Counted from the stretch's first letter, positions 24,790 through 33,965 are shown. The stretch: 64,000 nucleotides of DNA from Modestobacter versicolor (GCF_014195485.1 NZ_JACIBU010000001.1:868001-932000); one strand, 5' to 3'. The notes: generated by a model not told the origin, from the letters alone. Program-made: numbers and translations.

Positions 24790-24938
24790 CAGACGCCGCC
24801 GAGTCGCCCTCCGGGGCGAGCCGGGGACCCACCGCACAACTGGGGTGAATCCAGCTCCCGGGCACCTGCCCGGAGCCGGTAGGGCTGCTTCCCGCCCGAA
24901 CCCGTCAGCTAACTCGGTAGGCGGCGACCGGAAGAAGT
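24790..24938 (+). ncRNA. Cyclic di-AMP riboswitch (ydaO-yuaA class)
   Basis: Conserved ydaO core elements occur in order: GCCGAGTC, GGGGACCCA, GGGTGAATC (24843-24851), a hairpin (CTCCCGGGCACCTGCCCGGAG), GTAGGGCTGCTT, then CCCGAACCCGTCAGCTAAC (24895-24913), CGGTAGGCGGC and GGAAG. This block is diagnostic of the c-di-AMP riboswitch found in actinobacteria ahead of cell-wall hydrolase and resuscitation-factor genes. It lies in a leader of about 400 nt before the secreted protein gene at 25152. In this class ligand binding turns expression off. Confidence 0.93.
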
Positions 24939-25151
24939 GGAGAGCCGCCGGATGGCGTGCCCCTGTACCGCGCTGCCCAGCACGACCCTCCGCACCGGGG
25001 TGCGCCCCCGCACCTGACGCCGCTGCCCGCCGGTGACCCGCTCCCGGCGCCCGGCATGCCGGCCCCACCCCGCTGCACGGACCACCACCGCAGCCCGCCG
25101 CCCTCCGGGGCGCCGGCGCCGCGCCCGCACACCCTCGGAGCACCTCTCCCC

Positions 25152-26069
25152 ATGGCACCCCGCACCACCACCTCCGGCCGCGCTGCCGCCCGCCGCGACC
25201 GGGCCTCCTCCGGCCATCGCCGCCCGCCCGCCGGCGTCCGCCGTCCGAGCCTCCTGCTCGGCGCCGCCGCGGCCGGGGCCGTGCTGGTCAACGTCCTCGT
25301 CGGCGCCGAGCCCGCCGCCCACGCCGAGGCCGGGGCGTCCGAGCAGCTCAGCGTGGCCGAGCAGCTCGGCCTGACCTCGCAGACCTCGACCGCCACCGAC
25401 GCCCCGGACCTGGCACCGCTCGAGGAGCTGGCCGCCAGCCGCAGCAGCCGCGAGGCGGCGCAGACCGCCGCGCAGGCGTCGCAGGCTGCCGCCGACCAGG
25501 CGGTGCTCGACCAGCAGCGGGCCGCCGCGGAGGCCGAGGCCGCCCGGGTCGCCGCCGAGGCGGCCGCCGCCGCGCAGGCCGCCGCAGCAGCCGAGGCCGC
25601 GGAGGCAGCCGAGGCCGCGGAGGCCTCGGCAGCGCAGGCCGCCCCGACCGCCGCGGAGCGGGCCGAGAAGCCCGCGGCGACCAGCGGCGCCGCCCTGGCG
25701 ACCGCGGTCGCGAAGATCACCAACAGCTCGGGCAGCGTCAAGCCCGTCGTGCAGGCTGCCGCCAACGCGGTCGTCTCCAACGTCCCGGGCGCGGCCGGCA
25801 TCACCCTCGGCGGCACCCGGCCCAGCGCCACCGACCCCGGCGGCCACCCGTCCGGCCTCGCGCTGGACTACATGGTGATGACCAACAGCGCCCTGGGTGA
25901 CGCGATCACGCAGTACCACATCGACCACTGGGACGAGCTGGGCGTGGAGTACATCATCTGGGAGCAGCGGATGCTCAGCTCGCCGGGTGGCTCGTGGAAG
26001 GCGATGGAGGACCGCGGGGGCACGACCGCGAACCACTACGACCACGTGCACGTGAACTACCAGGGCTGA
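25152..26069 (+). CDS. Secreted coiled-coil protein with C-terminal VldE/ARB-07466-like domain, riboswitch controlled
   Basis: 305 aa from ATG 25152. A basic N-terminus and hydrophobic stretch (RRPSLLLGAAAAGAVLVNVL) ending at AHA around residue 60 form a signal. Residues about 85-170 are an extreme Ala/Glu coiled coil (AAEAEAARVAAEAAAAAQAA). The C-terminal 100 residues, from GAAGITLGGTRPSATDPGGH to ANHYDHVHVNYQG, match the globular domain found at the end of many actinobacterial secreted proteins. The conserved H-P-S-G-L-A-L-D and H-Y-D-H-V-H motifs resemble a Zn/peptidase-type site. The c-di-AMP leader suggests a role in cell-wall remodelling; activity is not proven. Confidence 0.85.
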   Translation: MAPRTTTSGRAAARRDRASSGHRRPPAGVRRPSLLLGAAAAGAVLVNVLVGAEPAAHAEAGASEQLSVAEQLGLTSQTSTATDAPDLAPLEELAASRSSREAAQTAAQASQAAADQAVLDQQRAAAEAEAARVAAEAAAAAQAAAAAEAAEAAEAAEASAAQAAPTAAERAEKPAATSGAALATAVAKITNSSGSVKPVVQAAANAVVSNVPGAAGITLGGTRPSATDPGGHPSGLALDYMVMTNSALGDAITQYHIDHWDELGVEYIIWEQRMLSSPGGSWKAMEDRGGTTANHYDHVHVNYQG

Positions 26070-26100
26070 CCCGGCCGGGTCCGGCTGGACCCCTGCCGGG
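26070..26100. terminator. Nested hairpin filling a convergent gap
   Basis: An outer CCCGGC/GCCGGG stem and an inner GGGTCC-GGCT-GGACCC stem occupy exactly the 31 bases between two convergent stop codons. It probably ends transcription from both sides. Confidence 0.6.
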
Positions 26101-26547
26101 TCAGGCGGGGGCCAGCACCGCCCAGACGTGCTTGCGCCCGCCGTCGCTGCACCAGCCGTAGGCCGTCGTCAGGTCGGCGACCATCCGCAGCCCGAGCCCG
26201 CCGCGGGCGGGGTCCCGGTCGGGGTCCGGGTGCGGCGGGACGGTGGCCGCGGCGTCGGACACCACCAGCAGCCAGGACGACGCCGTGCGGCGGACCAGCC
26301 CGGCCACGGGAGCCCGGCCGTGCCGCAGCGCGTTGGACAGCAGCTCGTCCATCAGCAGGACCAGCCGCTCGTGCAGCTCCTCCTCCTGCTCGGCGGCCGC
26401 GTCCGACGTGTCGGCGACCAGCGAGCGGCGCAGCTCGCGCCGGATCAGCGGCAGCTCGGAGAGCAGCTGGGGCCGCCAGGACCAGCGGTCCTGGCCGGCG
26501 GGCGGGGCCTCGTGCGGCCAGCGCCCTGAGTTCTGCGTCGTCGACAT
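26101..26547 (-). CDS. HATPase-domain (RsbW/anti-sigma-like) regulatory protein
   Basis: 148 aa from ATG 26547. The GHKL fold is recognisable: N-box ERLVLLMDELLSNALRHG, with the Glu and Asn needed for Mg-ATP binding, and the G-box GGLGLRMVADLTTAYG. A short C-terminal strand ends the domain. Its length and lack of a dimerisation helix match the stand-alone anti-sigma kinases common in actinobacteria (HATPase_c_2). The partner sigma or antagonist is not adjacent; the STAS protein at 24300 is a candidate. Confidence 0.85.
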   Translation of the reverse strand: MSTTQNSGRWPHEAPPAGQDRWSWRPQLLSELPLIRRELRRSLVADTSDAAAEQEEELHERLVLLMDELLSNALRHGRAPVAGLVRRTASSWLLVVSDAAATVPPHPDPDRDPARGGLGLRMVADLTTAYGWCSDGGRKHVWAVLAPA

Positions 26548-26696
26548 GGTGCGGTGCCTCGCAGAGAGCCCGGCCAGCGGGTGCCACGGCAACTCTGCGG
26601 CCGCTGCTCGACCAGGTGACCGCGCCCGGGAGAACCGGAACGGGTCATCCCCTTTGTAGCCCTCCCGGCCCGGGAGTGCCACCGCGAGCCCGGAGC

Positions 26697-28160
26697 TCAG
26701 GTGCCGCAGAAGGTCCGGTAGGCGCCGAAGTCGGCCGGCGCCGGCTCGGCGTAGCGCTCCCGGCCGGGCCGCTCGACGAAGGGGTCGGCCAGCACGGCGA
26801 GCAGCCGGTGCAGCGGGTCCAGGTCGCCGTCGGTCCCGGCCGACAGCGCCTCCTCGACCAGGTGGTTCCGGGCGATGTAGACCGGGTTGACCCGGTCCAT
26901 CGCCTCGGCGTCCGGTGCCAGCGCACGCCAGCGGGCCAGCCAGCCGTCGAAGCCGGCGAGGTCGAGGAAGAGCAGCCGCGCGGGCTCGGCGTCCCCGCGG
27001 GCGGCGCCGGCCAGCCGGCGGAAGAACGAGGTGCCGTCGACGTGGTCGGCCTGCAGGAGCCCGAGCAGCTCGTCGACCAGCGGGGACGCGACCGCCTCGT
27101 CCAGGTCGGCGGGCAGGCCGAGCTTGGCGCGCATGCCGGCCGACCAGGCGGCGTCGTAGCGCTCCCGGAAGCCGCCGAGCGACTCGACCGCGCGGGCGAT
27201 CGCCTGCTCCTGGTCCTCGTCGACGAGCGGCAGCAGCGCCTCGGCCAGCCGGGCCAGGTTCCACTCGGCGACCACCGGCTGGTTGCCGTAGGCATAGCGG
27301 CCGCCGGTGTCGATCGAGCTGTACACGGTGGCCGGGTCGAAGGCGTCCAGGAAGGCGCACGGCCCGTAGTCGATCGTCTCGCCGGAGATCGTGCTGTTGT
27401 CGGTGTTCATCACCCCGTGCACGAAGCCCACCAGCATCCACCGGGCGACCAGCGACGCCTGCGCCGCGACCACCGCCTCGAACAGGGCGAGGGCGGGCCG
27501 CTCGGCGTCCGCGGCGGCGGGGTGGTGCCGGGCGATCGCGACGTCGGTGAGCCGGCGCAGCAGGTCCAGGTCGCCGGTGGCCCGCGCGTACTGGAAGCTG
27601 CCGACCCGCAGGTGGCTGCTCGCCACCCGGGCGAGCACGGCGCCGGGCAGCACGGTCTCGCGGCGCACCGGCCGCCCGGTGGCCACCACGGCGAGCGAGC
27701 GGGTGGTGGGGATGCCCAGGCCGTGCATCGCCTCGCTCACGACGTACTCGCGCAGCATCGGCCCGACGGCGGCCAGGCCGTCGCCGCCGCGGGCGAACGG
27801 GGTGCGCCCCGAGCCCTTGAGGTGCAGGTCGCGCAGCCGGCCGTCGGCACCGGTCAGCTCGCCGAGCAGCAGCGCCCGGCCGTCGCCCAGCCGCGGGTTG
27901 AACCCGCCGAACTGGTGCCCGGCGTAGGCCTGCGCCACCGGCGTCGCGCCGCCGGGGACGGCGGTGCCCACCAGCAGCCGCACGCCCTCGTCGCTGCGCA
28001 GCGCGGCCGGGTCCAGGCCGAGCTCGGCGGCCAGCGGCTCGTTGAGCACCAGCAGGCGCGGGTCGGGGGCCTCGGCGGCCTGCCAGGGGACGGCCATCTC
28101 CGGCAGCTCGCGGGCGAAGCGGCTCTGCAGGACGACGGTCGGTGCCGGTGCGACGCTCAC
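26697..28160 (-). CDS. selO: Protein adenylyltransferase SelO (YdiU/UPF0061)
   Basis: 487 aa from GTG 28160, the usual length. The pseudokinase-type active site is intact: [15 protein letters not shown] with the ATP-positioning Lys115, [18 protein letters not shown], and the metal-binding Asn/Asp in [18 protein letters not shown]. SelO transfers AMP to Ser, Thr or Tyr of target proteins and is linked to oxidative stress. Many homologues end in a Cys or Sec motif; this one ends CGT. Flanking genes give no obvious operon; the next gene upstream on this strand starts after an 11-base gap to its stop. Confidence 0.93.
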   Translation of the reverse strand: MSVAPAPTVVLQSRFARELPEMAVPWQAAEAPDPRLLVLNEPLAAELGLDPAALRSDEGVRLLVGTAVPGGATPVAQAYAGHQFGGFNPRLGDGRALLLGELTGADGRLRDLHLKGSGRTPFARGGDGLAAVGPMLREYVVSEAMHGLGIPTTRSLAVVATGRPVRRETVLPGAVLARVASSHLRVGSFQYARATGDLDLLRRLTDVAIARHHPAAADAERPALALFEAVVAAQASLVARWMLVGFVHGVMNTDNSTISGETIDYGPCAFLDAFDPATVYSSIDTGGRYAYGNQPVVAEWNLARLAEALLPLVDEDQEQAIARAVESLGGFRERYDAAWSAGMRAKLGLPADLDEAVASPLVDELLGLLQADHVDGTSFFRRLAGAARGDAEPARLLFLDLAGFDGWLARWRALAPDAEAMDRVNPVYIARNHLVEEALSAGTDGDLDPLHRLLAVLADPFVERPGRERYAEPAPADFGAYRTFCGT

Positions 28161-28170
28161 CCCGACCAGG

Positions 28171-29085
28171 CTACGTCGGCAGCTCCGCCGGGGCAGGCCG
28201 GTGCGCCGGGGCGGGGCCGAGCAGCGGGGGCAGGTGCTCCGCGGCCCAGGACCGCAGCGTGGTCGGCGTCGTCGTCAGCAGGGTCCGCGGGTCCTCGGGC
28301 GTGAAGCCCTCCCGCAGGCCGGCCGACATCAGCACGAAGCCCTCGACCTGGCGCTCGGACATGCCCACCGCCCGCAGGCCGGCCCGCAGCTCGTCGTCGC
28401 CGATCTGCCGGGCCTGCACCGGCCACCCGGTCACCTCGCCGACCACCGCGGCCACCTGCGCGAAGCTGAGGTCGGCAGGCCCGTGGACGGCGAGCACCCG
28501 GCGGCCGGACCAGCCGGGGGAGAGCAGGTTGGCCACCGCGACGTCACCGACGTCCCGCGGGTCGACCCAGGGCAGCGGCCGGTCGGTCGGCATCGTCGTG
28601 CTGAGCACGCCGGCGCGCAGCTGGTCGAGGTCGTAGGCCAGGTTGGTCATGAAGTACCCGCAGCGCAGGTGCAGCACGTCGGCGCCGGTGCCCTCCAGCA
28701 GCTCCTCGGTGCGGGCCAGCCCGTCGATCTGCCCGACGCCGACGCGCTTCTCGGCGCCCACGCTGCTCTGGAACACCACCCGGGGGACGCCGTTCGCCCG
28801 CACCTCCGCGGCGGCCGCGGCGCCCATCCGGGCGGAGCCGGCGACCGGGTCGTCGGCGTCGGTGGGCGGATCGACCCAGTACAGGGCGTCGGCGCCGGCG
28901 GTGGCCCGCTGCACGGCGGCCGGGTCGCCCTGGTCACCGGTGACCAGGTCGACGCGCTGCCGGGTGTCCGGGTCCAGCCGGGCGGGGTCGCGCAGCAGCA
29001 GGGTGGGGCGCAGCCCCGCCTGCAGCAGCAACCTGACCACCCGTGAGCCCACGTGCCCGGTGGGGGTGGTGACGACGACCTTCAC
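28171..29085 (-). CDS. NmrA-like NAD(P)-binding protein
   Basis: 304 aa from GTG 29085 with GGGAGG eight bases upstream. The atypical short-chain dehydrogenase dinucleotide loop is [15 protein letters not shown] (residues about 6-20). [18 protein letters not shown] supplies the middle strand, but the Tyr of the YxxxK catalytic pair is missing, as usual in NmrA and QOR2-type proteins, which often sense NADP or reduce small quinones. It ends ten bases before selO starts, so both may be on one transcript. Confidence 0.85.
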   Translation of the reverse strand: MKVVVTTPTGHVGSRVVRLLLQAGLRPTLLLRDPARLDPDTRQRVDLVTGDQGDPAAVQRATAGADALYWVDPPTDADDPVAGSARMGAAAAAEVRANGVPRVVFQSSVGAEKRVGVGQIDGLARTEELLEGTGADVLHLRCGYFMTNLAYDLDQLRAGVLSTTMPTDRPLPWVDPRDVGDVAVANLLSPGWSGRRVLAVHGPADLSFAQVAAVVGEVTGWPVQARQIGDDELRAGLRAVGMSERQVEGFVLMSAGLREGFTPEDPRTLLTTTPTTLRSWAAEHLPPLLGPAPAHRPAPAELPT

Positions 29086-29160
29086 GGCGGACCTCCCTGC
29101 GGTGCAGCTGACCGGTTCCCCGGCATGGCAGCACAGGGGTCCGACAGTCCTCCCGGACGC

Positions 29161-29198
29161 GAGCAGGGCCCGCCTCCCGGGGGAGACGGGCCCTGCTC
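29161..29198. terminator. Strong hairpin terminator after the MMPL gene
   Basis: GAGCAGGGCCCG pairs perfectly with CGGGCCCTGCTC (12 bp), and the loop itself can pair further (TCCC with GGGA). It begins six bases past the stop of the minus-strand MMPL gene and precedes the promoter of the NmrA-like gene. No U-tract. Confidence 0.75.
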
Positions 29199-29204
29199 GT
29201 CGGG

Positions 29205-31394
29205 TCAGCGGGCGCCGGCGCCGACCGGCTCGGGGTCCCGGCGGGCGGGGGACCGCTCCAGCGCGGCGCCCTCGACGTCGAGCTCGGGGAGCCAGCGCAG
29301 CCAGCGGGGGAGCCACCAGGCCCGCTCGCCCAGCAGCGCGAGCGCCGCCGGCACCAGCACCATCCGGACCACGAAGGCGTCGAACAGGATGCCCGCGGCC
29401 AGCGCGAAGGCGATCGACTTGATGGTCGCGTCGCCGGCCGGCACGAACCCGGCGAACACCGAGAACATGATCAGCGCCGCGGCCACGACGACCGGTGCCG
29501 CCTGCCGGAAGCCGGTGCGGACCGCGTCCATCGGCGACGCGCCGTGGCTGTGCGCCTCGTGCATCCGGGAGACCAGGAAGATCTGGTAGTCCATCGCCAG
29601 CCCGAACAGGATCCCGATCACCAGGATCGGCGTGAGGCTGATCAGCGGGCCGGTGGTGTCCAGGTTGACCGCGCCGGCCAGCCAGCCCCACTGGAACACC
29701 GCCACCGTGGCGCCCAGCGCGGCGCCGATGGTGAGCAGGAAGCCCAGGACGCCGACCAGCGGCACCAGCAGCGAGCGGAAGACCAGCACGAGCAGCACCA
29801 GCGCCAGCCCGACGACCAGCACCAGGTAGACCGGCAGCGCGTCGTCCAGGGACTTCGCGACGTCGACGCTGACCGCCGTCTGCCCGGTGACGTAGGCGTC
29901 CACGCCGTCCAGGTCGGCCAGCGCCGCGCGCAGGTCGGTGACCAGCTGCTCGGTGGCCTGGGTGGTGGGGCCGGACTCGGGGACGACGGTGAGCAGCGCC
30001 GCGGCCCCGTCGGGGCTGGGCACCGCCGGGCTGACCTGCGCGACGTCGTCCAGGCCGGTGATCGTGCCGGTGGCCCCGGTCGCGGCCTCGACGGCGGAGT
30101 CGCCCTCGAACAGCACGGTGATCGGGCCGAGGGAGCCCTCGCCGAAGCCGTCGGCCAGCAGCTGCTCGGCGCGGGCCTGGGTGCTGTCGGTGGCGGGGGT
30201 CTGGACGAGCGTGGTCTGCATGGAGAAGAACGGGACGGAGACCACGCCGAGGGCCACGACCGTCAGCAGCAGCGACAGCGCCCGGTGGCGGGTGACCGCC
30301 GCGATCCAGCCGGCGAGCAGCCCCCGGCCGCCGGTCGGCGCGGTCGCCTCGTCGCCCACGGGTGCGGCACCGCGGTGCTTCTTCGGCAGGGCGCGCTGCC
30401 CGAGCAGCCCCAGCACCGCGGGCACCAGGGTGAGCGCGATCAGCACCGCGACGACGATCGTCGCGGCGGCGGCCAGGCCCATCTGGGTGAGGAACGGGAT
30501 GCCGACGACCGAGAGCCCGGCCAGCGCGATCACCACGGTGAGGCCGGCGGTGACGACGGCCGAGCCGGCGGTGCCCACGGCGGTGGCGACCGCTGTCGCG
30601 ACGTCGGAGCCGCGCCGCAGCTCCTGCCGGTGCCGGGTGACGATGAACAGCGTGTAGTCGATGCCGACCGCCAGGCCGAGCATCGCCGCCAGCGTCGGGG
30701 TGGTGGAGGACAGGTCGGTGAAGCCGGTGGCGATGGTGATGCCCAGGACGCCGATGCCGACGCCGACGACCGCGGTGAGCAGGTTCATCCCGGCGAGCGC
30801 CAGCGACCCGTAGGTGACGGCGAGGACGATCAGCGCGACGACCACGCCGACCACCTCGGTGGGGCCGCCGACGTGCGGGGCCTCCTGGGTCGCGTCCCCG
30901 GTCGCCTCGACGGTGAGCCCGCCGTCCCGGGCGTCGGCGACGGCGTCGAGCAGGGCGTCCTGCTCGGCGACGGTCACCTCACCGGGGACGCCGGAGTAGG
31001 TCACCGTGCTGTAGCCGGTGGTCTGGTCGGCGTTGACCGCGCCCGCGGCCGGGTCGAGCGGGTCGGTCGCGGAGACCACCCCGGGCAGCCGGCCGAGCGT
31101 GCCGACCAGCTCCTGGACCGCCGCGGCGTTCGTGCCGTCGGTCAGCGTCTGCCCGTCGGGGGCCTGCACGACCACCCGGGCGGTCGCGCCCTCGCCGCCG
31201 GCACCGAACTGCTCGCCGATCTTGTCCAGGGCGACCGTGGACTCCTGGCCGGGGATCGAGAACGTGCTCGACGTCTCGCCGGCGAGGGTGGCGGCGCCGA
31301 CGCCGCCGCCGACGAGGACGACCAGCCAGAGGCCGACGACGGCCAGCCGGTGCCGGTGCGAGAGGGCACCGAGTCGGGACAACAAGACAGCCAT
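29205..31394 (-). CDS. MMPL/RND-family transporter
   Basis: 729 aa. Transmembrane segment 1 (LAVVGLWLVVLVGGGVGAAT) is followed by a large extracytoplasmic domain. Then comes a five-span block with the MMPL signature AMLGLAVGIDYTLFIVTRHR, a second outside domain and a second block with LVIGILFGLAMDYQIFLVSR. The two G-x-x-x-D-Y motifs are the proton-relay positions of the family. These export lipids, siderophores or drugs. The TetR gene ends three bases upstream on the same strand, so transporter and regulator are co-transcribed and probably autoregulated. Confidence 0.92.
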   Translation of the reverse strand: MAVLLSRLGALSHRHRLAVVGLWLVVLVGGGVGAATLAGETSSTFSIPGQESTVALDKIGEQFGAGGEGATARVVVQAPDGQTLTDGTNAAAVQELVGTLGRLPGVVSATDPLDPAAGAVNADQTTGYSTVTYSGVPGEVTVAEQDALLDAVADARDGGLTVEATGDATQEAPHVGGPTEVVGVVVALIVLAVTYGSLALAGMNLLTAVVGVGIGVLGITIATGFTDLSSTTPTLAAMLGLAVGIDYTLFIVTRHRQELRRGSDVATAVATAVGTAGSAVVTAGLTVVIALAGLSVVGIPFLTQMGLAAAATIVVAVLIALTLVPAVLGLLGQRALPKKHRGAAPVGDEATAPTGGRGLLAGWIAAVTRHRALSLLLTVVALGVVSVPFFSMQTTLVQTPATDSTQARAEQLLADGFGEGSLGPITVLFEGDSAVEAATGATGTITGLDDVAQVSPAVPSPDGAAALLTVVPESGPTTQATEQLVTDLRAALADLDGVDAYVTGQTAVSVDVAKSLDDALPVYLVLVVGLALVLLVLVFRSLLVPLVGVLGFLLTIGAALGATVAVFQWGWLAGAVNLDTTGPLISLTPILVIGILFGLAMDYQIFLVSRMHEAHSHGASPMDAVRTGFRQAAPVVVAAALIMFSVFAGFVPAGDATIKSIAFALAAGILFDAFVVRMVLVPAALALLGERAWWLPRWLRWLPELDVEGAALERSPARRDPEPVGAGAR

Positions 31395-31397
31395 GGG

Positions 31398-31991
31398 TCA
31401 GGCCTCCACCTGGTCGGGACGGGACGGTGTGGCGCCGGGACGGCGGTGGCCGAGCGCGTCGGTGCAGGTGGCGACCACGAAGGGCCGCCACGCGGTGGTC
31501 TGGTCGTGCTGGTCGGCGGCGAGGGCGAGGACGGCGACCGCGGCCAGCGCGCCGATCACCCGGACCACCCGCTCGGTGTCGGCGGTCTCCGGGTCGACGC
31601 CGAAGGCCCGCAGCGCGGCGGCGCCGGCCCCGGCGGCCTGCGCCTCGCCGGGGTCGCCCTGGGTGACCGGTGCCAGCAGCAGCGCGACCATCCCCGGGTG
31701 CGCGAGGGCGAAGTCGACCATCGCCTCCACCGCGGCCCGGTCGCGCGCCACGCCGACCGGCAGGTGGTCGACCTGGTCGACGACCCGCTGGCCGAGGTCG
31801 GCGGACTGCGCGAGCACCGCGGCGTGCAGCGCGTCCTTGCTCGGGAAGTGGTGCAGGAGCCCGGCCTTGGACAGCCCCACGGCGTCGGCGACCGCCTGCA
31901 CCGACGTGTGCTCGAACCCGTGCCGGGCGAACAGCGCCGCCGCCCGGTCGAGGATCTGCTCGTCGGCCTGCTGCCGGAACGTCCGTGTCAC
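31398..31991 (-). CDS. TetR-family regulator of the MMPL transporter
   Basis: 197 aa from GTG 31991. Helix-turn-helix: DRAAALFARHGFEHTSVQAV then ADAVGLSKAGLLHHFPSKDA (residues about 13-57). The C-terminal domain is Ala/Leu-rich with a tail that overlaps nothing. It is the first gene before the MMPL transporter, and two copies of a 19-bp palindrome lie 20-60 bases upstream of its start, between it and the divergent monooxygenase gene. This makes autorepression likely and suggests control of the divergent gene. Confidence 0.88.
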   Translation of the reverse strand: MTRTFRQQADEQILDRAAALFARHGFEHTSVQAVADAVGLSKAGLLHHFPSKDALHAAVLAQSADLGQRVVDQVDHLPVGVARDRAAVEAMVDFALAHPGMVALLLAPVTQGDPGEAQAAGAGAAALRAFGVDPETADTERVVRVIGALAAVAVLALAADQHDQTTAWRPFVVATCTDALGHRRPGATPSRPDQVEA

Positions 31992-32011
31992 GGGAGCGAG
32001 GCTACGCCCGG

Positions 32012-32051
32012 CCCGACCAGATCGGTCGGTCCACCGACCAGATCGGTCGGT
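32012..32051. promoter_or_regulatory. Tandem TetR operators, 21-bp repeat spacing
   Basis: Copy 2 (32033-32051) is ACCGACC-AGATC-GGTCGGT with perfect 7-bp arms. Copy 1 (32012-32030) is CCCGACC-AGATC-GGTCGGT, one base off. Their starts are 21 bases apart, two DNA turns, so two repressor dimers would sit on one face. They lie between the TetR and luciferase-like genes. Confidence 0.8.
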
Positions 32052-32086
32052 GTGGTCCCTCACACGGGGTGGGCCAGACTGTCCCG

Positions 32087-32977
32087 GTGAGCTCCGCGCC
32101 CGTCCCGACCCTGTCCGCGCTCGTGCTGCCCGACCGGCACCCGGTGTCCACCTTCGTCGCCGAGGTGCAGGACGCCGAGCGGTTCGGCGTCCGCGCGGTG
32201 TTCACCTACGACCACCTGACCTGGCCGCTGCTGGCCGACGGGCCCTGGTACGGCGCCGTCCCGCTGCTCGCCGCCGCCGCGGCGGCCACCGACCGGGTGC
32301 GCCTGGGCACCCAGGTCGCCTCGCCGAACTTCCGGCACCCGGTGCCGTTCGCCACCGAGCTGGTCACCCTCGACCAGCTCTCCGGCGGGCGGCTGGAGCT
32401 CGGCGTGGGTGCCGGCACGGAGAGCCTGGACGCGAAGGTGCTGGGCGACCCGCCGCTGAGCCGCCCGGAGCGGATGACCCGGTTCGAGGAGTGGCTCACC
32501 CTGCTCGACCAGCTGCTGCGGGAGCCGGTCGTCACCGTGCACGGCGAGCGGTACACCGCGATCGACGCCCACCAGCTGCCCGGCTGCGTGCAGACGCCGC
32601 GGCTGCCGTTCACCGTCGCCGCCACCGGTCCGCGGGCCCTGCGGCTGGCCGCCCGGCTCGGCCAGCGGTGGGTGACCTACGGGCCCTACGGCGCCGACGT
32701 CGAGCCCGAGGCCTGGTTCGCCGCGGTCGCCGAGCAGTCCGCGCGGCTGACCGACGCGCTGGCCGAGGACGGGCGCGAGCCGTCGTCGATGCGGCGCAGC
32801 GCCCAGCTCGGGCTGGAGACGTACTGGCCGTTCGAGAGCCGCGAGCGGTACGCCGACACCCTCGGCCGGCTCACCGAGGCCGGCATCGACGAGGTGAGCG
32901 TGCACTGGCCGCGCCCCGACGGGCGCGGCGTGCCGACCGCCGCGCTGCCGGTCCTGGCGGAGGCCCACGGGCTCTGA
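32087..32977 (+). CDS. Luciferase-like (F420/FMN) monooxygenase-family protein
   Basis: 296 aa from GTG 32087. A TIM-barrel bacterial-luciferase fold: AERFGVRAVFTYDHLTWPLL, then ATDRVRLGTQVASPNFRHPV, LVTLDQLSGGRLELGVGAGT and FTVAATGPRALRLAARLG. In actinobacteria this subgroup is often F420-dependent; the cofactor cannot be told from sequence by eye. It is divergent from the TetR/MMPL unit across the tandem operators, and two bases upstream of an alpha/beta hydrolase gene, so it may belong to the same stimulus response. Confidence 0.85.
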   Translation: MSSAPVPTLSALVLPDRHPVSTFVAEVQDAERFGVRAVFTYDHLTWPLLADGPWYGAVPLLAAAAAATDRVRLGTQVASPNFRHPVPFATELVTLDQLSGGRLELGVGAGTESLDAKVLGDPPLSRPERMTRFEEWLTLLDQLLREPVVTVHGERYTAIDAHQLPGCVQTPRLPFTVAATGPRALRLAARLGQRWVTYGPYGADVEPEAWFAAVAEQSARLTDALAEDGREPSSMRRSAQLGLETYWPFESRERYADTLGRLTEAGIDEVSVHWPRPDGRGVPTAALPVLAEAHGL

Positions 32978-32979
32978 CC

Positions 32980-33816
32980 GTGGCCGGCACCCGGGCGCTG
33001 CGGCGCGTGCTCCGGCCCGCGCTGGTCGTCGTCCTCGTGTTGGCTGTGCTGGTGGGTCTGCTGTGGGCGTTCCAGCGGCGGCTGGTCTACCTGCCCGACG
33101 CCGGGCCGGTGCCGGCCGCCGCGGACGCGGTGCCCGGTGCCCGCGACGTCGAGCTGACCACCTCCGACGGGCTGACCCTCGGCGCCTGGTTCGTGCCCGG
33201 CGCGACGGCCGACGTCCCCACCGTCCTGGTGGCCAACGGCAACGGCGGCCACCGCGGGATGCGCGCCCCGCTGGCCCGGGCGCTGTCGGCCGCCGGGCTG
33301 GCCGTGCTGCTGTTCGACTACCGCGGCTACGGCGGCAACCCGGGCAGCCCGTCGGAGGAGGGGCTGGCCCGCGACGCCCGGGCGGCGCGCAGCTGGCTGC
33401 TCGAGGACGCCGGGGTGCCGCCGGGGCGGCTGCTGTACCTGGGGGAGAGCCTGGGCTGCGCCGTCGTCACCGGGCTGGCCGTCGAGCACCCGCCGGCCGG
33501 CCTGGTGCTGCGCTCGCCGTTCGTCGACCTGGCGGCGGTGGGCGGCGAGCACTACCCGTTCCTGCCGGTCCGCCTGCTGCTGCGCGACCGGTACCCGGTG
33601 GCCGAGCAGGTCGCCCGGGTGCAGGTGCCCACCACCGTCGTCGTGGGCAGCCGGGACTCGATCGTCCCGCCCGCGCAGAGCCGGCAGGTGGCCGACGCGG
33701 CCGCCCGGCTGCACCGCCTGGTCGAGGTGCCCGGCGCCGACCACAACGACGCGGTGCTGCTCGACGGGCGCGCCCTCGTCGACGCCGTGCTGGAGCTCGC
33801 CGCGCTGACCGGCTGA
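32980..33816 (+). CDS. Membrane-anchored alpha/beta hydrolase
   Basis: 278 aa from GTG 32980, two bases after the monooxygenase stop. An N-terminal hydrophobic helix (PALVVVLVLAVLVGLLWAFQ) anchors a hydrolase domain outside. Nucleophile Ser in the elbow YLGESLGCAVV, acid Asp in VVVGSRDSIVPP and His in VPGADHNDAVLL complete the triad. It resembles the BEM46/YfhR-type family (FDYRGYGGNPGSPSEEG). Substrate unknown; co-transcribed with the preceding gene. Confidence 0.87.
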   Translation: MAGTRALRRVLRPALVVVLVLAVLVGLLWAFQRRLVYLPDAGPVPAAADAVPGARDVELTTSDGLTLGAWFVPGATADVPTVLVANGNGGHRGMRAPLARALSAAGLAVLLFDYRGYGGNPGSPSEEGLARDARAARSWLLEDAGVPPGRLLYLGESLGCAVVTGLAVEHPPAGLVLRSPFVDLAAVGGEHYPFLPVRLLLRDRYPVAEQVARVQVPTTVVVGSRDSIVPPAQSRQVADAAARLHRLVEVPGADHNDAVLLDGRALVDAVLELAALTG

Positions 33817-33826
33817 GACCCGCCCG

Positions 33827-33856
33827 TTGACACCGCCGCACCTGCCTTCCTACGGT
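33827..33856 (+). promoter_or_regulatory. Promoter of the aldose epimerase gene
   Basis: A perfect TTGACA (33827-33832) and TACGGT (33851-33856) are 18 bases apart. Transcription would begin near 33863, giving a leader of about 100 nt before the ATG at 33966. Confidence 0.6.
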
Positions 33857-33965
33857 CACAGGGCGTTCTAGGACTGCTCACAGGGGCCGGAGCTGCACTC
33901 CGTTCGGGGGGCCCCATGCCACCGTGCGACGACGCCGGTGGACCGCCACCGACATCGGAGTCCCC

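Noticed and set aside
29544-32090. 848-aa plus-strand open frame opposite the MMPL and TetR genes
   Set aside because: Antisense to two well-supported genes, composition dominated by Gly/Asp/Arg/Gln, no domain.
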